In this document: in pieces, positions 22,124 to 32,599 of the stretch
Position numbering within the stretch: the stretch's first letter is position 1
Layout of the letters: the number at the start of each line of letters is the position of its first letter
Source: Cercospora beticola
Taxonomy: Eukaryota > Ascomycota > Dothideomycetes > Mycosphaerellales > Mycosphaerellaceae
DNA: 64,000 nucleotides
Assembly (NCBI RefSeq): GCF_033473495.1
Contig: NC_088942.1
Coordinates: 1,550,001 to 1,614,000, forward strand
Direction: 5' to 3'
Notes under the pieces: generated by a model
The model's input: the letters and a program-made list of their open reading frames with translations, nothing else
Told to the model about the DNA's origin: nothing
The model's database searches: none
Made by a program: the position numbers and the translations under genes

Positions 22124-23050
22124 ATGTCAGCCACAAAATCCAAATGGCCCAAAGGAGCCAAAGCCGCCATCGTCGTCACTCTCGACAATATGGGCGAAGC
22201 AGCCGACCTAGACCGAAACCTCTGGCCTCAAGATCAACCCATCGGAAATCACTATTCCGTCAAACAAGTCCTACCGCAACTCCTCTCAATCTTGAAGAAG
22301 CACGATGTGAAAATCACCTACTTTGTCGAATCCTGGAACTTCACAGTCTACCCCTCCGCTATCTCCGACCAACTCGCCTCCGCCGGCCACGAAATCGGTT
22401 GGCACGCATGGCGTCACGAAGCATGGAGTAGACTCACCGACCCCGAAGCCGAGCGCGCAAACATTGCGCGAAGTTTCGGAGATGAGGGGTTGAAAGGTTT
22501 TATGCAGAAAGGCGGACCCGGAGAGGAGATCAAAGATATCTATAAAGGTTTTCGACCTCCGGGGGGGATTGTGCATGGAGAAAGGACGCTGAAGTTGTTG
22601 AGAGAGTATGGGTTGCGGTATATTAGTCCTGCGGGACATCATGCTGCGAGGGTGGGGATTGAAGGAGGGAAAGATAGCATTGTGGTGTTGCCGTTTCGGT
22701 GGAGTACAGTTGATGCGTATTATTATATGGAGACGTTTGCGAAGTTGAGGACTCTCAAGGGGGTTCTTCCGGAGGAAGTGCAGAGCGCGGAGGTTTTGAA
22801 GGAGTGGTATATTCGACAGGTTGATGAGGCGATTGAGGAGGGAGGGTATTTGTCGTTTTTGTTTCATCCGTTTTTGACGAATGCGGAGGATCTAGTGAGG
22901 GTTTTTGAGGAGGTGGTGGAGTATTTGGTGAAGAAGAGAGATGCTGGAGAGATTTGGTTGGCGAGGTGTTGTGAGGTTGCGGACTGGATTGCGGGGCATC
23001 CGGATGTTGTTGGTGAGGATCCCGTGTTGGATGAGACGACGTGGAGGTAG
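22124..23050 (+). CDS. Polysaccharide deacetylase (NodB fold), cytoplasmic type
   Basis: Single exon, 308 residues from the ATG at 22124, 99 bp downstream of a TATA box. Upstream in-frame sequence lacks similarity, so this start is preferred. NodB motifs: TLDNMGEA (Asp21, likely metal/base Asp), GHEIGWHAWRHE with His94 and His98 as the metal pair, GFRPPGG near 141-146, and a late SFLFHP (motif 5 His). There is no signal peptide or membrane anchor, unlike secreted chitin deacetylases. The layout resembles the HpPgdA/PuuE-like branch, whose members act on small amide substrates or glycans. The metal-binding set is complete, so activity is likely; the substrate is unknown. An intradiol dioxygenase lies 341 bp downstream on the same strand. 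Confidence 0.85.
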   Translation: MSATKSKWPKGAKAAIVVTLDNMGEAADLDRNLWPQDQPIGNHYSVKQVLPQLLSILKKHDVKITYFVESWNFTVYPSAISDQLASAGHEIGWHAWRHEAWSRLTDPEAERANIARSFGDEGLKGFMQKGGPGEEIKDIYKGFRPPGGIVHGERTLKLLREYGLRYISPAGHHAARVGIEGGKDSIVVLPFRWSTVDAYYYMETFAKLRTLKGVLPEEVQSAEVLKEWYIRQVDEAIEEGGYLSFLFHPFLTNAEDLVRVFEEVVEYLVKKRDAGEIWLARCCEVADWIAGHPDVVGEDPVLDETTWR

Positions 23051-23391
23051 TTTGAGCAAATGGTATCAAGCGTTCGGGCCGTGAACGATTTGTGATCTTG
23101 TTCCATCGATATGTCTGCCTTTGAGGATTATCCGTGAGGCCGTTCATCTTGCATACAACTGCCGAAATCGCGGATGCCCCACAATTCCGTGATGCCCCTC
23201 AGCTTACCCTGCGAACTTTCCAGGATGCACGCCCGCACTCGTGCGAGGACGCGGGTGTAGGAATTGATATGGTCATCATCAATGGCATTGCAGTCGTAGT
23301 AAGCAAACAAATTCATTTGTCCTGCATCTGTCCATCACCTACCCGAATCTAGAGAGGATAGAAGCTGCATCCCATCACCGAACTTGCCAAA
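23051..23391. other. Short intergenic region
   Basis: 341 bp between two same-strand genes. No TATA box or repeat is evident. Confidence 0.35.
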
Positions 23392-24441
23392 ATGAGCGAT
23401 AATCCAGACTTCAACGCCACTCGCAATGCCGCCCAAAACGGAGACAAGAAGGCACCAGCCAGCTCAAGATTACGGCCAATCCCCAAAGAAATACCTCCGA
23501 TGAAAGACCTCACAACAGACAATATCACAGAAAATGTCGTAGCCCTCAACAACCTCTGCTCAGACCCTCGAACCAGATTCATCTTCGAACGCCTCGTCCA
23601 CCACCTCCACGACTTCGCCCGCGAGACCCAACTTACCTCCGAAGAATGGATGAAAGGGATCCAATTCCTCACAGCAGTCGGACAAATCAGCGACGACCTT
23701 CGAGCAGAAATGATCCTCCTCTCTGACACCCTCGGCCTGAGTCTCCTCATCGACGCCATCGACCACCCACGCATAGGAACCGCCACCGAAGGCACCGTCC
23801 TCGGACCCTTCCACACAGCCGACGCACCTGTAACATCAAACGGCTACACCCTCCACTCAGACCCAGACGCCGAACGCCTCTTCGTTCTCTGCACAGTAAA
23901 GAACACCAAAGGGGAGCCAATTCCCGATGTAAAATGTGACGTCTGGGAAGGCGACGCATACGGTTTCTACGATGTGCAAAACCCTAATCGAGACCACCCA
24001 GATGGTCGCGCAGTTCTACGATCCGACGAGAAAGGAATCTTCTACTTCGTCGCCGTCGTACCAGTTCCATATCCAATTCCGAACGACGGACCAGTAGGGA
24101 AAATGCTCGATCTGCTGAATCGACATCCTAATCGTCCCGGACATGTACATTTTATGCTCGAGGCTCCGGGGTACGATAAGTTGGTGACGGCGCTGTACCC
24201 GAGAGGGGATCCATATGAGACGAGTGATCCGGTGTTTGGAGTAAAAGATTCATTGATTGTGGATTTGGGGATTGTGGATAAGCAGATTGCGGAGCAATAT
24301 GATGTGAAAGAGGGAACTAGATTGTTGAAGTACGATTTTGTTTTGGCGTCTGATGCGGAGGCTGATGCTTTGAGGAAGCAGAAGAGAGAAGAGGCGGCGA
24401 AGAAGTTGGGTTTGGATTTGGAGAGGCTCAGTTTGGGGTGA
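23392..24441 (+). CDS. Intradiol ring-cleavage dioxygenase (catechol / hydroxyquinol 1,2-dioxygenase)
   Basis: Single exon, 349 residues. An N-terminal dioxygenase_N helical domain (about 35-130) is followed by the beta-sandwich catalytic domain. The four Fe(III) ligands are visible: Tyr193 in DAYGFYDVQ, Tyr227 in PVPYPIPNDGPVG, and His251/His253 in RPGHVHFML. The enzyme opens catechol-type rings between the two hydroxyls in the cytosol, feeding the 3-oxoadipate pathway. The GFYDVQ context is closer to hydroxyquinol 1,2-dioxygenases, but I would not fix the substrate on that. Length is normal for fungal members (300-350). The C-terminus is a basic helix. It lies downstream of the deacetylase on the same strand; no other aromatic-catabolism gene is visible nearby. 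Confidence 0.93.
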   Translation: MSDNPDFNATRNAAQNGDKKAPASSRLRPIPKEIPPMKDLTTDNITENVVALNNLCSDPRTRFIFERLVHHLHDFARETQLTSEEWMKGIQFLTAVGQISDDLRAEMILLSDTLGLSLLIDAIDHPRIGTATEGTVLGPFHTADAPVTSNGYTLHSDPDAERLFVLCTVKNTKGEPIPDVKCDVWEGDAYGFYDVQNPNRDHPDGRAVLRSDEKGIFYFVAVVPVPYPIPNDGPVGKMLDLLNRHPNRPGHVHFMLEAPGYDKLVTALYPRGDPYETSDPVFGVKDSLIVDLGIVDKQIAEQYDVKEGTRLLKYDFVLASDAEADALRKQKREEAAKKLGLDLERLSLG

Positions 24442-25089
24442 AAAGATGAAGGTATCTGTGACGAGGCTGTGGTCGTGCTGTGCTTCGTTAGCACGATCCA
24501 AGAAACTTAATGGAAGAGGCAAATAATTTGCGTTGACTCTTTTTCAATCTCGTGTTCCGTTTCCTGTATACATTGATATCGTACATGAGCTTGCATGTGT
24601 GACAATTGGGTATCTCGACGCACTCGCTGATCCCGTTAGCTCCGGGCTATCGCTATCCTTCTTCCTAACAGAGTAAAAACAATGTAATGATCGTGTCTTC
24701 TTGTGGGTGCCTCTACTACTCTTTCAACGCAACCTCCATCCGCGGCTTGCCGCTTGCAGTCCATCATGGCCAGGTCTCGTCCGAGGATCCCTGAGTAGAT
24801 TTGTACTGTGCCGACTGAGGGGTCAAAGACTGCTGTCCGTCTTCCTTCGAAGTAATACATTCGATTAGCGAAACCTCAAATAGTGAATGTCTTCATAGCA
24901 TCCAGATCCGTCCTGTTTGCAATTTGTTGATGGTCAGGCCATAGCGCTTGCGAACTCAGCATTATTCTCTATTTGCTGAACCCGCCAGCTGTAGAAAACT
25001 CCTCGGTCATTCTTAGTGCTGTTGACGTGTGGATACGGCCGTGATCCGCGTAGTAATGTGCTGGTGCGCTTCCAAGTGAAGTCGTTCCT
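24442..25089. other. Intergenic region, one unrecognised short frame
   Basis: About 650 bp. A minus-strand ATG frame of 74 codons (24636-24860) is present but has no recognisable motif. I do not call it a gene. Confidence 0.35.
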
Positions 25090-25317
25090 TTAAGCGAAGA
25101 GCCTCGTTGATCTTCGTCCTTTTCCATTGGCCGGGACATAATCGTTTCCGAAGCTGTTGGCAGAAGTTGAGCTTGATCCAGTGTTCTGGTTGTACACGTA
25201 TTCGCCATCCACGTATTGCGCGTTGGCGTAAAATGTGGTGCGTTTTTCTCTCTTGGTATAGCGTTGCTCGAGGCGTCGGAGCTCCATCTTTGCTCTGATC
25301 TTGTCGATGAGACCCAT
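25090..25317 (-). CDS. Small conserved fungal protein, 75 residues
   Basis: Single exon from the ATG at 25317 (MGLIDKIRAKMEL). The frame is open upstream but that part has no protein-like features. The sequence has a basic amphipathic N-terminal helix containing LRRLEQRYTKREKR, then an aromatic segment (NAQYVDGEYVYNQ), then a Ser/Gly/Asn-rich basic tail. This pattern is familiar from short uncharacterised proteins in other Pezizomycotina. I infer conservation from memory of that pattern rather than from any search. There is no signal peptide or membrane helix. Function is unknown; the charged helix could mediate protein or membrane contact. Confidence 0.6.
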   Translation of the reverse strand: MGLIDKIRAKMELRRLEQRYTKREKRTTFYANAQYVDGEYVYNQNTGSSSTSANSFGNDYVPANGKGRRSTRLFA

Positions 25318-27342
25318 GGTGGAGAAGATTCGACTTGTAGATATAATTGCAATGACTTTAGAAGACCTAGAGCAAGAACGAGAAACCTGAAGGTCCTGGC
25401 GAGGGAAATTCGAGAAGCTCAAACTGCACTATAGAATGCTGACACGAGGTGACACGCCCAACGCGCGTGCAGTAGAGCGTGGCAGAGAGTAAGATCGTCC
25501 GGGATCGCGAATCGTGTCGTGTGCCACCACTCTTTGACTGGTGTGCTGAGTTTATGCTCGTGCGATGGAAGCGCAGAGCACTGAGCAGCTAATATGTCCA
25601 AGCACTTCGCTGCGATTCCGTGGGATCGTCGTGTCGAACGACTTCTCGTGTGTGTAAGCGAAGAAGGTTTGCGAAACCGATGGTCCTCGCTTCTGGTTGA
25701 CTTCGTCTGAAGAGCTCCGGTTACCAGAGGATGTGAGTTTTGTCGCTGTGTAGACGGCGCTGTGGGATATCAATGAGGGGCAGAAAGGGAACGTGGTCAG
25801 CGAAGGTGGTGGAAGCGTAGTCGCGGCGCAGCTGCTGCTCGGGCAAGGTGAAGGGTAGTAATAAGGTAGAGCATCGGGATCGTGGTGCTGGTCCACTGGC
25901 GTCGCTCCAATGCCCACCCCGGTAAACTTTGATACCGCCTAATCTCGAGGCCCGTGTTTGGTGGTTTTTGCACCTCAAATGCCGTCGCAGCAGTTTCAGA
26001 CGTGATGGATTAATACGCGCAGGTATGAGAGCTGCCGCAGATATGCCATTGCAGACGTCATGACAGCAGGGAAGCACTGGGGAACGCGCTCCAAAATCAT
26101 CATTGTTGCTGGAGAAATTCCGCGTGTTGACATTCGGTTGGGGTCTTTGTCAGGAGATGAGCCGACGCGAGGTCGCGCAAGCCGCGCCGTCTCGCGTGGC
26201 AGCTGCAGACTAGCGCCTGGACCGTTCGCAACCGTATGAAGTTCGTGTCCGTTGGCACTCCACAACCCTTTGCTATAAGCGATGAGAATGCTGAGAACGA
26301 CCAGCGCCGTCTTCAGCACGACAACAGCTCAGTCCCTGCAGCGTCGTGGATCGCCCTGTGTCTGCGATGCAGTCACGAAGTCACCATGCAGGAAACCGCC
26401 AGCCTAAACGGCCCCAAGGGGTCCCGTAAGGCCAGGAAGTCATGTCCACGAGGTCACGACAAGGCGACAATTTCGTCAACGGACGTGGGGATCGGAGGCT
26501 TCTCTCATCTCTCCGCCCTCGAGGGTCCAGCTTGAAGAGCGTGTTGCACGCCCTCAGTCTCAGGTCTTGAGATCATGGTCTGGCTCGCGAGCAAGTTGCG
26601 CAATCTGCACTCTTTCCTGGGCAAAGGCTTGGACGCCCGGCACTCGTCTGCAAGACTTCCACAGACCAGAAGATCGCTTTGAGGATGACGGAGTGGCACA
26701 GCAAAGGCTTGCCTCAGGTTCAACGTACTCCACGAGCAGGTTAGTCGGTTGTTGTTAGTCGAGTCTGTTTCGCAATCTGTTTTCGATCGCGCCTGGGACT
26801 CTGGTGGCAACTGGTGTGGCAATAGCAGCGCAACAAGGTCGTTGCAACATAGTTCCGTGAAGGCATTTACTTGATGAACATCTGCAAGCCAGTCTCGCGC
26901 GGACTATGGCTGAGGGAGGAACGAGATGTCACAAGAGAAGGCACTTCTGATTCTTGGGTGTCGAGTACGCTCCACGTTCTGCTGCAGAGTGTGCCTTTTG
27001 GAAGACTTGTACAAACCTGAAGGCTACGTGCAAGTCCAAAACTCCCGCAGTATGACGCTAGACATTGTCTTGCGCATTAGATTTGGTCGTATGCCTAGAC
27101 CTCGCAGCAAGAAGAACTTGTCCACAGCAAATAGCCCTGCACACACCTGTTATCTCTCTCTCTTCTTGTAGCACGGATAGACCAAGCCCACATTGGAGAA
27201 AACGTTCGTGCCGGTTTTCGTGTATATACAGTATTTGTAACACTTTGCGACATAGAAAACTGCATACGGCATCGCTCTGGGCCTTCACTTCTGCCCGCGC
27301 TCATGACTGCTCTCGACCCCATTCCGCATCCGCCGGCTCCTC
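25318..27342. other. Two-kilobase intergenic region, nothing supported
   Basis: Several short overlapping frames exist on both strands, none with an ATG start plus recognisable motif. Base composition is normal and no repeat was seen. An unannotated short gene or noncoding RNA cannot be excluded. Confidence 0.4.
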
Positions 27343-28083
27343 CTATCTGTATGGAGCATCAGCCCTCGCCACCGCAGCCAACTCCGGCTCCCACTTGTCT
27401 CCGTTTGAAAGCAACTTCTCCTTGTTGTACAACAGCTCCTCCCTCGTCTCCGTGGCATATTCCGCATTCGGGCTCTCCACAATCGCATCCACAGGGCAAG
27501 ATTCTTGGCAGAAGCCGCAGTAGATACACTTGGTCATGTCAATGTCATAGCGCGTCGTCCTCCTGCTGCCGTCTTCACGTTCTTCGGCCTCGATGGTGAT
27601 TGCTTGAGCGGGGCAGATGGCTTCGCATAGTTTGCAGGCGATACATCGCTCTTCACCAGTCGGGTATCGTCTCAGCGCGTGTTCGCCACGGAAGCGAGGG
27701 GAGATCGGGCCCTTCTCGAAAGGGTAGTATATCGTGTATCTGTGAGACGATAATGAGTATTTGACTCTTGATTCCTTGTTCCGTTGCACCCATTGGCAGT
27801 GAAGGACTTACGGAGGTCGGAAGTACTGCTCAAGCAATACGTACATTCCTCTCGCCATCTCGGTGAGGAGGAAGTACTTGCCCGCCGAGTCCCATATGCT
27901 CTCCTTGTTCTCGTTCCATTTCCTTGGTGTAGGTATCCTGAAACCTGCCGGTGGCGGTCCTTCCACTGGTCTTTGCCTCGCTGCTCCGGTCGAGAATGCC
28001 GCCGAGCGCGCGACGGTGGCGTTGAGGAGGAAGGTGGTGGGCCGCGAGCGCGCCAGCGCGGTCAGGGCTCGCGGCGACGACAT
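27343..28083 (-). CDS. NDUFS8: NADH:ubiquinone oxidoreductase 23-kDa (TYKY) subunit
   Basis: Two exons, 27812-28083 and 27343-27739, with a 72-bp intron (GTAAGT donor, CACAG acceptor) that rebuilds the codon in [15 protein letters not shown]; 222 residues. The N-terminus is Arg/Ser/Thr-rich without acids up to about residue 35 (mitochondrial targeting). Two [4Fe-4S] ferredoxin motifs follow: [13 protein letters not shown] and [13 protein letters not shown]. These carry clusters N6a and N6b in the peripheral arm of complex I, passing electrons towards ubiquinone in the mitochondrial matrix. The long conserved linker [17 protein letters not shown] is diagnostic of this subunit. Length is standard. 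Confidence 0.96.
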
Positions 28084-28912
28084 TGTGGGTGGGTGATGGC
28101 GGCGTGGTCGTGCTGTTTGTCGGTCGTACAGTCGGAAGTTTGGAGCTCTTGTCTGCCCTCAGTGGCCAGTGGCCAATGGGCAGTGACGATTTGATAATGC
28201 ACTGACGAGGAAGGAGCAAGCGGGATCACGTGCAAGGAGCTTTTGAAGGCACTTCAACTTCCAGCCTCACACAACGCCAACCTCATCACACCCGCTTGGA
28301 CGAGCATCAGCTCATTAACAAGCAGCGACAACTACGAAAATGGTTCGTACCTTGTCGTGTATGTGCTCGTCAGCGAGACCACTCCGCTTCGCCGCACCTG
28401 AGACTACACCGTGAACAGCAACCTCGCTGCATGTACATCTGGCAGCCCCAGTTAATGCTGCACCGTACCTGGGCATTGCCGTTCCGGGCTGGTCACTGCT
28501 GCCACACGTTGCGACTGATCAAGTGAGTACGCACCAAGGGCACAGCATGTGCTGCTCATGCGTTGAGCAACGATGAGAGGTTACTTGGGCGCGGTATCCC
28601 CGTCTCAGACACAAGCACTACGCTTTGAGGACATCTCAGTACTCGCCGTCCCATGCAGTGCCTCCATACCAAGAGTTGTCTCAGGAAGATCTGGCTGAGC
28701 ACAGTCTTTGTGGCCCGGATGCAGGGTGTCAACCCACGGCTTCCCGCAGATCTCAATACCGCTCGGTGACACCGCAACGCTCCGCCATGGCCTTCGTGAC
28801 CCTCTGAATTGCTGCAGACCTCGACATATATACAATACTGTGCTCCCGATCGTACATCGGGCTACGACCCTCGAAAATCACTACAATCGACGATCTATAG
28901 TAGAAAGTCTCA
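28084..28912. other. Intergenic region, possible unresolved short gene
   Basis: 829 bp between the divergent complex I gene and the NADase gene. An ATG in good context at 28340 (GAAAATGG) follows leader-like sequence, and a possible donor (GTGAGT) sits near 28525. I could not assemble a convincing protein in any combination. Treated as unassigned. Confidence 0.3.
28827..28832 (+). promoter_or_regulatory. TATA box of the NADase gene
   Basis: TATATA, 86 bp upstream of the ATG at 28913. Confidence 0.5.
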
Positions 28913-29663
28913 ATGTCTCTGTCAAGGATCTTGACCACGATCGTGCTGGCCATGGCAGCAAAAGCTGCGCCACAAGCAGAGCCCTCTGAGGAGGCGAGAG
29001 ATGTAAGTTGTCTTCTCACTGAAGTGCCTCAAGCATCGACTGACCCATACCCTCCAGCCTGACCTGACGATGTCCCGATGCAGCGATTACTGCTCCGGCA
29101 CCAAAGGATCCAGCGAGCGCTCTCTCTTCGTCTGCGGCGACCGCCGTCTCGGACCTGTCACAATCCCCACAGGTCTCCCACTCTCCGGAATCGCCGGCTC
29201 AGACAGCACCTACCACCGCTTCGGCGGCCTCTGTCCAGGCGAATTCCTCGCACGCTGGACCGACCCTTCAGGCTCCTACGTCTATCCCGCCTTCGACGGC
29301 TACCAACTCACAGCAATGGGCGAACCAGCCATGTCAGACTTCACTCTCCCCGTCGGAACCTTCCTAGATCGTTTCGGGAGCGAGTATGGCAAATACATGA
29401 GTCCTGCTGGCACGCCTTATGCTCAAAGATCTCTGCCGCCGACGAATCTGGCAGCGGATCCTGGTGCCGAGTATCCATACAACTATCACGTGTACATAGT
29501 TAGCCGCAGCTTGTCAGTCCAAGGCGGGCCAATTGCGACGTGGTTCGAGCAGCAAGGGCTGGGCGTGCAATTTTTGATGCCGAGTACTGTGATGGAATTG
29601 GTCGACCAAGGATTTCTGAGCAGGGTCAATTTGACCGCTGATCCGAACTGGAAGAAGAAATGA
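28913..29663 (+). CDS. Secreted TNT-domain NAD(+) glycohydrolase
   Basis: Two exons, 28913-29002 and 29058-29663, with a 55-bp intron (GTAAGT donor, CTCCAG acceptor, phase 0); 231 residues. The first exon encodes a signal peptide (MSLSRILTTIVLAMAAKA) that would be lost if only the larger frame were annotated. The TNT domain (PF14021) shows LDRFGSEYGKYMSPAGTPY, RSLPPTNL, YHVYIVSRSLSVQGGPIA and WFEQQGLGVQF, the last containing the conserved Gln. This family includes the mycobacterial necrotizing toxin and fungal surface NADases, which hydrolyse NAD to nicotinamide and ADP-ribose. Several Cys in the N-terminal part suggest disulfides. Reported fungal members are spore-surface or secreted proteins. 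No immunity gene is visible. The domain call is firm; the biological role is unknown. Confidence 0.88.
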
Positions 29664-29841
29664 AGATTTGCCGTAGCTAGTGGTGTGTTGAGACAACAAG
29701 AAAGAGGCAGTTATGTGGAGAATTTGCTGGCACGTGAGAAACATGTGTCAAAACATCAACTATTTCGTATCAGGGGCGAGAGAACCAACCAATAAAAAGC
29801 TACTTTGTTGTCTGTGGAACAACAGCTGTCTGAGCTCCTTC

Positions 29842-31598
29842 TCAACGAAACTCGATCGGCCCTTGAAACGTCTGCCGTTGAAAGAAGTAGTAGTAGATAG
29901 CCCCCAGCATCGTCCAGCCGCCAAGCACAAGAGAAGCATAATTCATATTCTGCGCGTTGACTGGTTGCACGCTGGGAAACATGCTGAACAACATGGCAAC
30001 GGATCCCCATAGCAAGGCGATAATGTTGACAGTCGAGCCTGGAGAGCGTTAGCCAAGGAGTCAAGACCGAGACATCAACGAGAACGTTTTCTTACCCCAA
30101 CGACCGAGACTGAAGTATCCTGACGGATGCGACGTCTCGGCTCTGCGGCCATATACCAGCATGAATGCAATGGGAAGCACATATGACAAATACATGCCGA
30201 GGACCGCCATGGAGATCACGGCATTGAAGGCTGTGGTGTTGCCGATGTATACCAGTCCAAGAAGGAATTGGAGAATTGTAAGAAGAATGCACATTCTTAC
30301 TGGAAGCCCACTTCTCCTGTCTAGGTGGGCAAAGAATGGTGAAAAGGGAAAGGCTCTGTCTCTGGCGAATGCCCATGCCGTCCGGCTCGTGGATGTAAGG
30401 CCAGAAGAATTTGCTGCCAGGGCGATGAAGGCGTGAATCAGCGTCAGGAACGTCGCTCCCACATGGCTCGAGGTGATGTTGTAGTAGAGCTGGACAAAGG
30501 GAAAGCCGGTGGGTGATGTGAGAAGTTCTGACAGGTCTCCTAGGCAGAAGAGGATAATGATGCAGTAGACCAGACCCATAATGCCGTTCACTACGATAGA
30601 GCCTAGCATTGCGATGGGGACGTATTTCGAGGGATGCGGGAGTTCTTCGGAAAGATGTGCAGCGGCATCGTATCTGTAAGTGATCAGAGTGTGCGGTATA
30701 CATCGAGATCAAGGCGACTTACCCGAGAAAAGGATAGATGGTCGAGAGAAGACCGACAAGCCAGCTCACACCATCACTGCTCCAGCCACTGGTGTTGGAG
30801 AAGTCAGTGAAGACATACGAGGCGTCATGCATGTCCTTTGTCATCAATCCCATGACAATAACGACGACAACGAAGCCAGACAGATGCAGGACACCTGCTG
30901 CGTTGTTGCTGTGTGCCAGAAATCTTTCTCCATACACATTGACCACCAGTGAGTATGCCAACACAAGCCAATAGAACATGACTCCGTGCCATCGCTGAGG
31001 TGTGTAGCTTGGGTTGTTGAGTATGAGCAGCGCTTGGAAGAGCAGACCTGCTGAGAGCGCGGCCGAGGCTGTGAGAGCGAGCTGTCCTCCAATATTGATC
31101 CATCCGGTAAGCCACGATGAGAGCGGTCGAATTTTAGATGGTGCTAGCAAGGCCACCCACACGTATTGAGCGCCAGCCTGGTCGACGTCAGCAATCAGCT
31201 TCAGGTCAAGAAAAGATTTAACACACTGTTGGGTACATCGAAGCCATCTCAGCCATGGATGCTGCAAGAGCGAGCGTTCCGAGAAACGAGATTATGCTGG
31301 CGGCGGACACATCAGCACAGGCATCCTGCTGTGGGACACTTGCTATGCCATCGAATGCTCACTAGTTGTAGAAGAGGCACGGAGGTCCGCCATTGTTCAA
31401 CGCGGAGGCCACGACTGTCGCAAGGGCTTCCCATGTTGCCATGAGGCACACCAGCAATGCGCCCAACGACCAGACATTGAAACCCTCTTGCAGGTGTTCC
31501 ACCTCTCCGGTCTTGACGATGGACTCGATACGCTCCAGAGGTATCTCATTATCTTTCGCGATGTCTGCGCTCTTTCGAGTTGGATATTCCGAAGACAT
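29842..31598 (-). CDS. APC-superfamily amino acid / GABA / choline-type permease
   Basis: Five exons (31363-31598, 31227-31296, 30723-31177, 30096-30673, 29842-30038) add up to 512 codons in frame, 511 residues. All introns are GT-AG. About 12 hydrophobic helices are present. The first begins in EGFNVWSLGALLVC, and the family hallmark MYPTAGAQYVWVALLAP spans an exon junction. Later blocks include ALAANSSGLTSTSRTAWAFARD and SHPSGYFSLGRWG. The pattern fits fungal ACT-family transporters for GABA, choline or related amines in the plasma membrane. The C-terminus ends at YYYFFQRQTFQGPIEFR. On the other side of the transposon nest lies a copper amine oxidase in the opposite orientation, which supports an amine substrate. 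The substrate itself is inference. Confidence 0.9.
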
Positions 31599-32363
31599 TG
31601 TTGTGCAAGATTCAAGTCTTGGTATTTTGCTTGCAGTCGAACGAACTGCTGAGGCAAGCTGCCTTTTCATACATTGTATCTGGACATCTGGGCCTCTGGT
31701 ATCTAGACCTTTGATGAACGCCTCGCCAGGGATTCGTCAGTATCTTGTGGGGTAGTGACACTAGTTGCGAAGCCATAGGAGGATGATATCGCGGAATTCA
31801 GCGCTCGAGGAACTTGGGCCGCTGTACCTTTGTACAATAGGCTAGACTTGATTTCGGGGTGCCTCAGGCTTCCATTTCTCAGCTTGAGGGCTGCACGCGA
31901 GCTGTGGGCAGCGCGGCTGCGGCTTGAGCTTGGGCAATAGGGCAGACGCAGTGGGCGTATTTTAGATGCAAGTGGTCCATGCCGCCAGATATAAAGGCAC
32001 TGATGTTGCCCAGCGTCCGACTTTCTTGCGCCTTGGCGGCGCAGTGAACTGCCATCGGGCCTTGTCATCTTCGCAATAGGGTCTTCCAGGCAAGCAGAAG
32101 CTGAAAAGTGCCTCTCATTGATATGCCGGAAGCAGGATCCACTGCCGCCCGAGGTGTATAGTGATCGCTCCATGGGCAAGGCATATGGCTGATGCTGATG
32201 GTCGGGGTTGATCGCCAACCAGCAGCTGGTAATCCTCACCCCATACTTGACTTGCTTCGATCCGAATGCCGTATTGCATTGCTAGTCATGGTCATGCCAG
32301 CTTGAACTCCGAGGACAAGCATTGTGTTGCGGGCGGCAGTCTGGTGATGATTGTTGTACTTGC
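31599..32363. promoter_or_regulatory. 5' flank of the permease gene, up to the transposon edge
   Basis: 765 bp of normal composition from the permease start codon to the TA duplication. A minus-strand 178-codon frame inside it has no motif and begins at a doubtful start. CA and TG dinucleotides are frequent here and disappear shortly inside the element, so RIP has not visibly spread into it. Confidence 0.5.
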
Positions 32364-32365
32364 TA

Positions 32366-32417
32366 GAAGTGTGCCCTACGTGACCCACAGCACCTCGTAA
32401 ACCTACAATTCCAGCAT
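32366..32417 (+). repeat. Left terminal inverted repeat of the Fot1/pogo-like element
   Basis: Begins GAAGTGTGCCCTACGTGACC directly after TA. It is the inverted match of 55905-55956. CA and TG dinucleotides are retained, unlike the interior. Confidence 0.85.
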
Positions 32418-32599
32418 GTCTTTGAGGTAGTGTTTCTTAACTATTACTATATGGATTGTTATAATTCAAACTGTATTGTAATCGCTATATATTAAGCTTG
32501 CTAAACTAAAGGTTTAGTACTATCTTCCTACTTAGTTATCGTATTCTTAATAGTTTAGCTAGATTAGCTTATATACTTACTACTAGCTTTATAAGCTCT

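Noticed and set aside
24636..24860. 74-codon minus-strand frame starting MYYFEGRRTAV.
   Set aside because: It has an ATG but no recognisable feature or context; too short to support alone.
31703..32239. 178-codon minus-strand frame between the permease and the transposon.
   Set aside because: No motif or protein-like pattern; it lies in the permease upstream flank.
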